The notes under the pieces are model-generated. The model did no database searches, was not told where the DNA came from, and saw nothing but the letters and a program-made list of their open reading frames with translations. A DNA stretch of 64,000 nucleotides, taken from assembly GCA_039908285.1 (NCBI GenBank), contig JAMOBE010000004.1, forward strand, positions 21,796-85,795, given 5' to 3'. Position numbers and translations under genes: made by a program. Each line of letters begins with the position of its first letter. The first letter of the stretch is position 1. The stretch comes from JAMOBE01 sp039908285. GTDB lineage: Bacteria > Pseudomonadota > Alphaproteobacteria > Rhodospirillales > Rhodospirillaceae. Of the stretch, positions 62,496 to 64,000 are shown piece by piece.

Positions 62496-63875
62496 ATGCG
62501 TTTTCTCGACAGCCTGTCGGCCCGGCTTCTGCTCCTGACGATCTTTTTCGTCATGGTGGCCGAGGTGTTGATCTCGGCACCGTCCATCGGTCGATTCCGT
62601 CAGCAGTACCTGATAGAGCACCTGGCCTCGGCCCATCTGGCGGTGCTGGCCCTGGAGGCCACTCCCGACGGCATGGTGGATGCCCGCCTGCAGCGCCGTC
62701 TCCTCGCCCACGCCGAGGCGGTGGGGATCGTCGTGCACCGGCCCGGAGCCGACGCGCTGGCCCTGGGGCCGGACATGCCGGACCGGGTGGACGACTATGT
62801 CGACCTGCGGGAAGCGGGCTTTTTCGACCTGATCGGGGACGCGCTGGCGGCCCTGGGGCGGGACGACGACCGGCTTCTCGCCGTGGTCGGTCCCAGTCCC
62901 AAGGATGGCGCCGTGCTGGTGGAGATTATCGTCCACGAGGCGCCGATGCGCCGCGAAATGCGGGGCTTTGCCCAGCGCATCCTGGTTCTCAGCGTGTTCA
63001 TTTCCATCGTGACGGCGGCCCTGGTCTACCTCAGCCTTCACTGGCTGCTGGTGCGGCCGATGCGGCGGCTGACCGCCAGCATGATCGCCTTCCGCGACGC
63101 ACCCGAGGATCAGACGCGCATCATCCGGCCAAGCCGCCGTGCCGACGAGATCGGGGTGGCGGAGCGGACCCTCGCCGACATGCAGGCCGAACTGCGCACG
63201 GCCCTCTGTCACAAGGAACGACTGGCCGGGCTGGGCGCCGCCGTGGCCCGCATCTCCCACGACCTCAAGGGGGTGCTGACCACCGCCATGCTGGAGTCGG
63301 ACCGGCTGGAGAACAGCGCCGGGGCCGAGTCCGAGGTCGGGCACCTCACCGCCGGCATCTGCCGGGCGCTGGAGCGGGCGGTGGGAATGCTGACCCGTAC
63401 CCTGCGCTTCGTCCGCGAGGGGCCTCCCGAGGTGGAACGCGGCCGCCATTTCCTGCGGGACCTGGTGGACGAGGCGGCGGCGGGTGTCCCCGTGATGGCG
63501 GACGGACGTGCCTTCGTCAACGACGTGACGGTGGGCCTGCAGGCGGAGGTGGACCGCGAGCTGATGGCCCGGGTGCTCGACAATCTGCTGCGCAATGCGG
63601 TGGAGGCGGGGGCCCGCTCGGTGCGGGTGGCGGCCGGGGTCACCGACGGCGAGATCTGGCTCGACATCATCGACGACGGCCCCGGACTGCCGCCACGGGC
63701 CAGGGCCAATCTGTTTCAGCCGTTTTCCGGCTCGGCGCGGGCCGGCGGCACCGGCCTCGGGCTGCCCATCGCCCGCGAGCTGCTCATGGCCCAGGGCGGA
63801 CGTCTCAGCCTGCTGCGAACCGGCGGCGACGGAACCACCTTCACCATCCGCCTGCCCCTGGCCCGGCATGGGTGA
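62496..63875 (+). CDS. Two-component sensor histidine kinase
   Basis: A 459-residue membrane sensor kinase. Two transmembrane helices (LLLLTIFFVMVAEVLISAPS near residues 10-30 and ILVLSVFISIVTAALVYLSL near 165-185) flank a periplasmic region. A HAMP linker follows (LLVRPMRRLTASMIAF). The phospho-accepting histidine is in ISHDLKGVLTTAML. The ATP-binding domain has the N box LDNLLRNAVEAGA, DDGPGLPPRAR and GTGLGLPIARELL. The HDLKG context is atypical compared with HELRTP but is seen in a subset. No response regulator gene is adjacent in the window. The gene is divergent from tlyA over only 44 bases. Confidence 0.92.
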   Translation: MRFLDSLSARLLLLTIFFVMVAEVLISAPSIGRFRQQYLIEHLASAHLAVLALEATPDGMVDARLQRRLLAHAEAVGIVVHRPGADALALGPDMPDRVDDYVDLREAGFFDLIGDALAALGRDDDRLLAVVGPSPKDGAVLVEIIVHEAPMRREMRGFAQRILVLSVFISIVTAALVYLSLHWLLVRPMRRLTASMIAFRDAPEDQTRIIRPSRRADEIGVAERTLADMQAELRTALCHKERLAGLGAAVARISHDLKGVLTTAMLESDRLENSAGAESEVGHLTAGICRALERAVGMLTRTLRFVREGPPEVERGRHFLRDLVDEAAAGVPVMADGRAFVNDVTVGLQAEVDRELMARVLDNLLRNAVEAGARSVRVAAGVTDGEIWLDIIDDGPGLPPRARANLFQPFSGSARAGGTGLGLPIARELLMAQGGRLSLLRTGGDGTTFTIRLPLARHG

Positions 63876-63898
63876 GGAAAAATCGGTTCTTCGACGTT

Positions 63899-64000
63899 TC
63901 AGGTGGAAACGAGGATGTCGCCCAGGGGCGCGGCGATGAGGTAGATGATTGTCGCAAAGGTTGTTGTGTTGCGGTATCCCCTGGCGCGCGCTCGGGCGGC
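63899..64000 (-). CDS. C-terminal fragment of an unidentified minus-strand protein
   Basis: A frame of 33 codons plus TGA enters from the right edge on the minus strand (ARGYRNTTTFATIIYLIAAP, then LGDILVST). The ending vaguely resembles the C-terminus of some transposases, but the fragment is too short for a call. Confidence 0.4.
   Translation of the reverse strand, partial: AARARARGYRNTTTFATIIYLIAAPLGDILVST

Overview
The window is GC-rich, densely coded chromosome of an alphaproteobacterium, most likely a member of the Rhodospirillales (Magnetospirillum/Phaeospirillum-like). That placement is inferred from gene order and protein style: cvpA-purF-SDR, a DUF3576 lipoprotein followed by leuS-lptE-holA, a split glycine decarboxylase, a PHB-type acetoacetyl-CoA reductase, two short porins of the same family, and NTG- and GTG-start genes joined by 4-base stop/start overlaps. 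No rRNA, tRNA or CRISPR array was recognised.

Layout. 1-3.4 kb: end of cvpA, purF, an SDR gene and an unknown protein with a CheY-binding-like C-terminus. 3.4-10.0 kb (minus): a two-domain kinase/ATPase, then gyrB, recF and dnaN. 10.2-10.9 kb: a hicAB toxin-antitoxin locus in which hicA is frameshifted. 11.2-15.6 kb: sixA divergent from ppk-ppx (polyphosphate metabolism). 15.8-17.5 kb: a subtilisin-like peptidase and a separate small I9-like inhibitor/foldase. 17.5-24.2 kb (minus): a J-domain protein, a PAS-GGDEF-EAL protein with a broken GGDEF motif, a polytopic membrane protein, a small ORF and a hydrolase. 24.3-24.7 kb: a tandemly duplicated small-ORF/hairpin module. 24.7-28.0 kb (minus): an NTF2-like protein and glnD. 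28.1-30.8 kb: a Memo-AMMECR1 fusion divergent from its radical-SAM partner. 30.9-34.2 kb: an orphan PstS-like protein, an unknown protein, a hydrolase and phaB. 34.3-38.6 kb: gcvT-gcvH-gcvPA-gcvPB. 38.7-41.6 kb: a 25-residue membrane peptide and two paralogous porins. 42.2-47.1 kb: DUF3576-leuS-lptE-holA. 47.2-53.7 kb: nadE, gltX, an unknown protein plus an ImmA/IrrE-type metallopeptidase (inserted-looking), and cysS. 53.9-56.1 kb: an unknown protein and an SDR. 56.1-61.5 kb (minus): acyl carrier protein, adenylate-forming ligase, asparagine synthetase and a second NAD synthetase-like enzyme. 61.7-64 kb: tlyA, a sensor kinase and the end of an unidentified gene.

The core genes are ordinary housekeeping. 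The interesting material lies between and beside them: the duplicated small-ORF module at 24.3-24.7 kb, the ACP/ligase/AsnB/NadE-like operon, the ImmA/IrrE pair, the damaged hicAB locus, the peptidase/I9 pair, the AmmeMemoRadiSam locus and several families of palindromic intergenic repeats. These include a MITE-like element present twice and a 36-bp inverted repeat made of ACACGGAT-type units. All functional statements come from reading the sequence and from family knowledge; no database search was possible.
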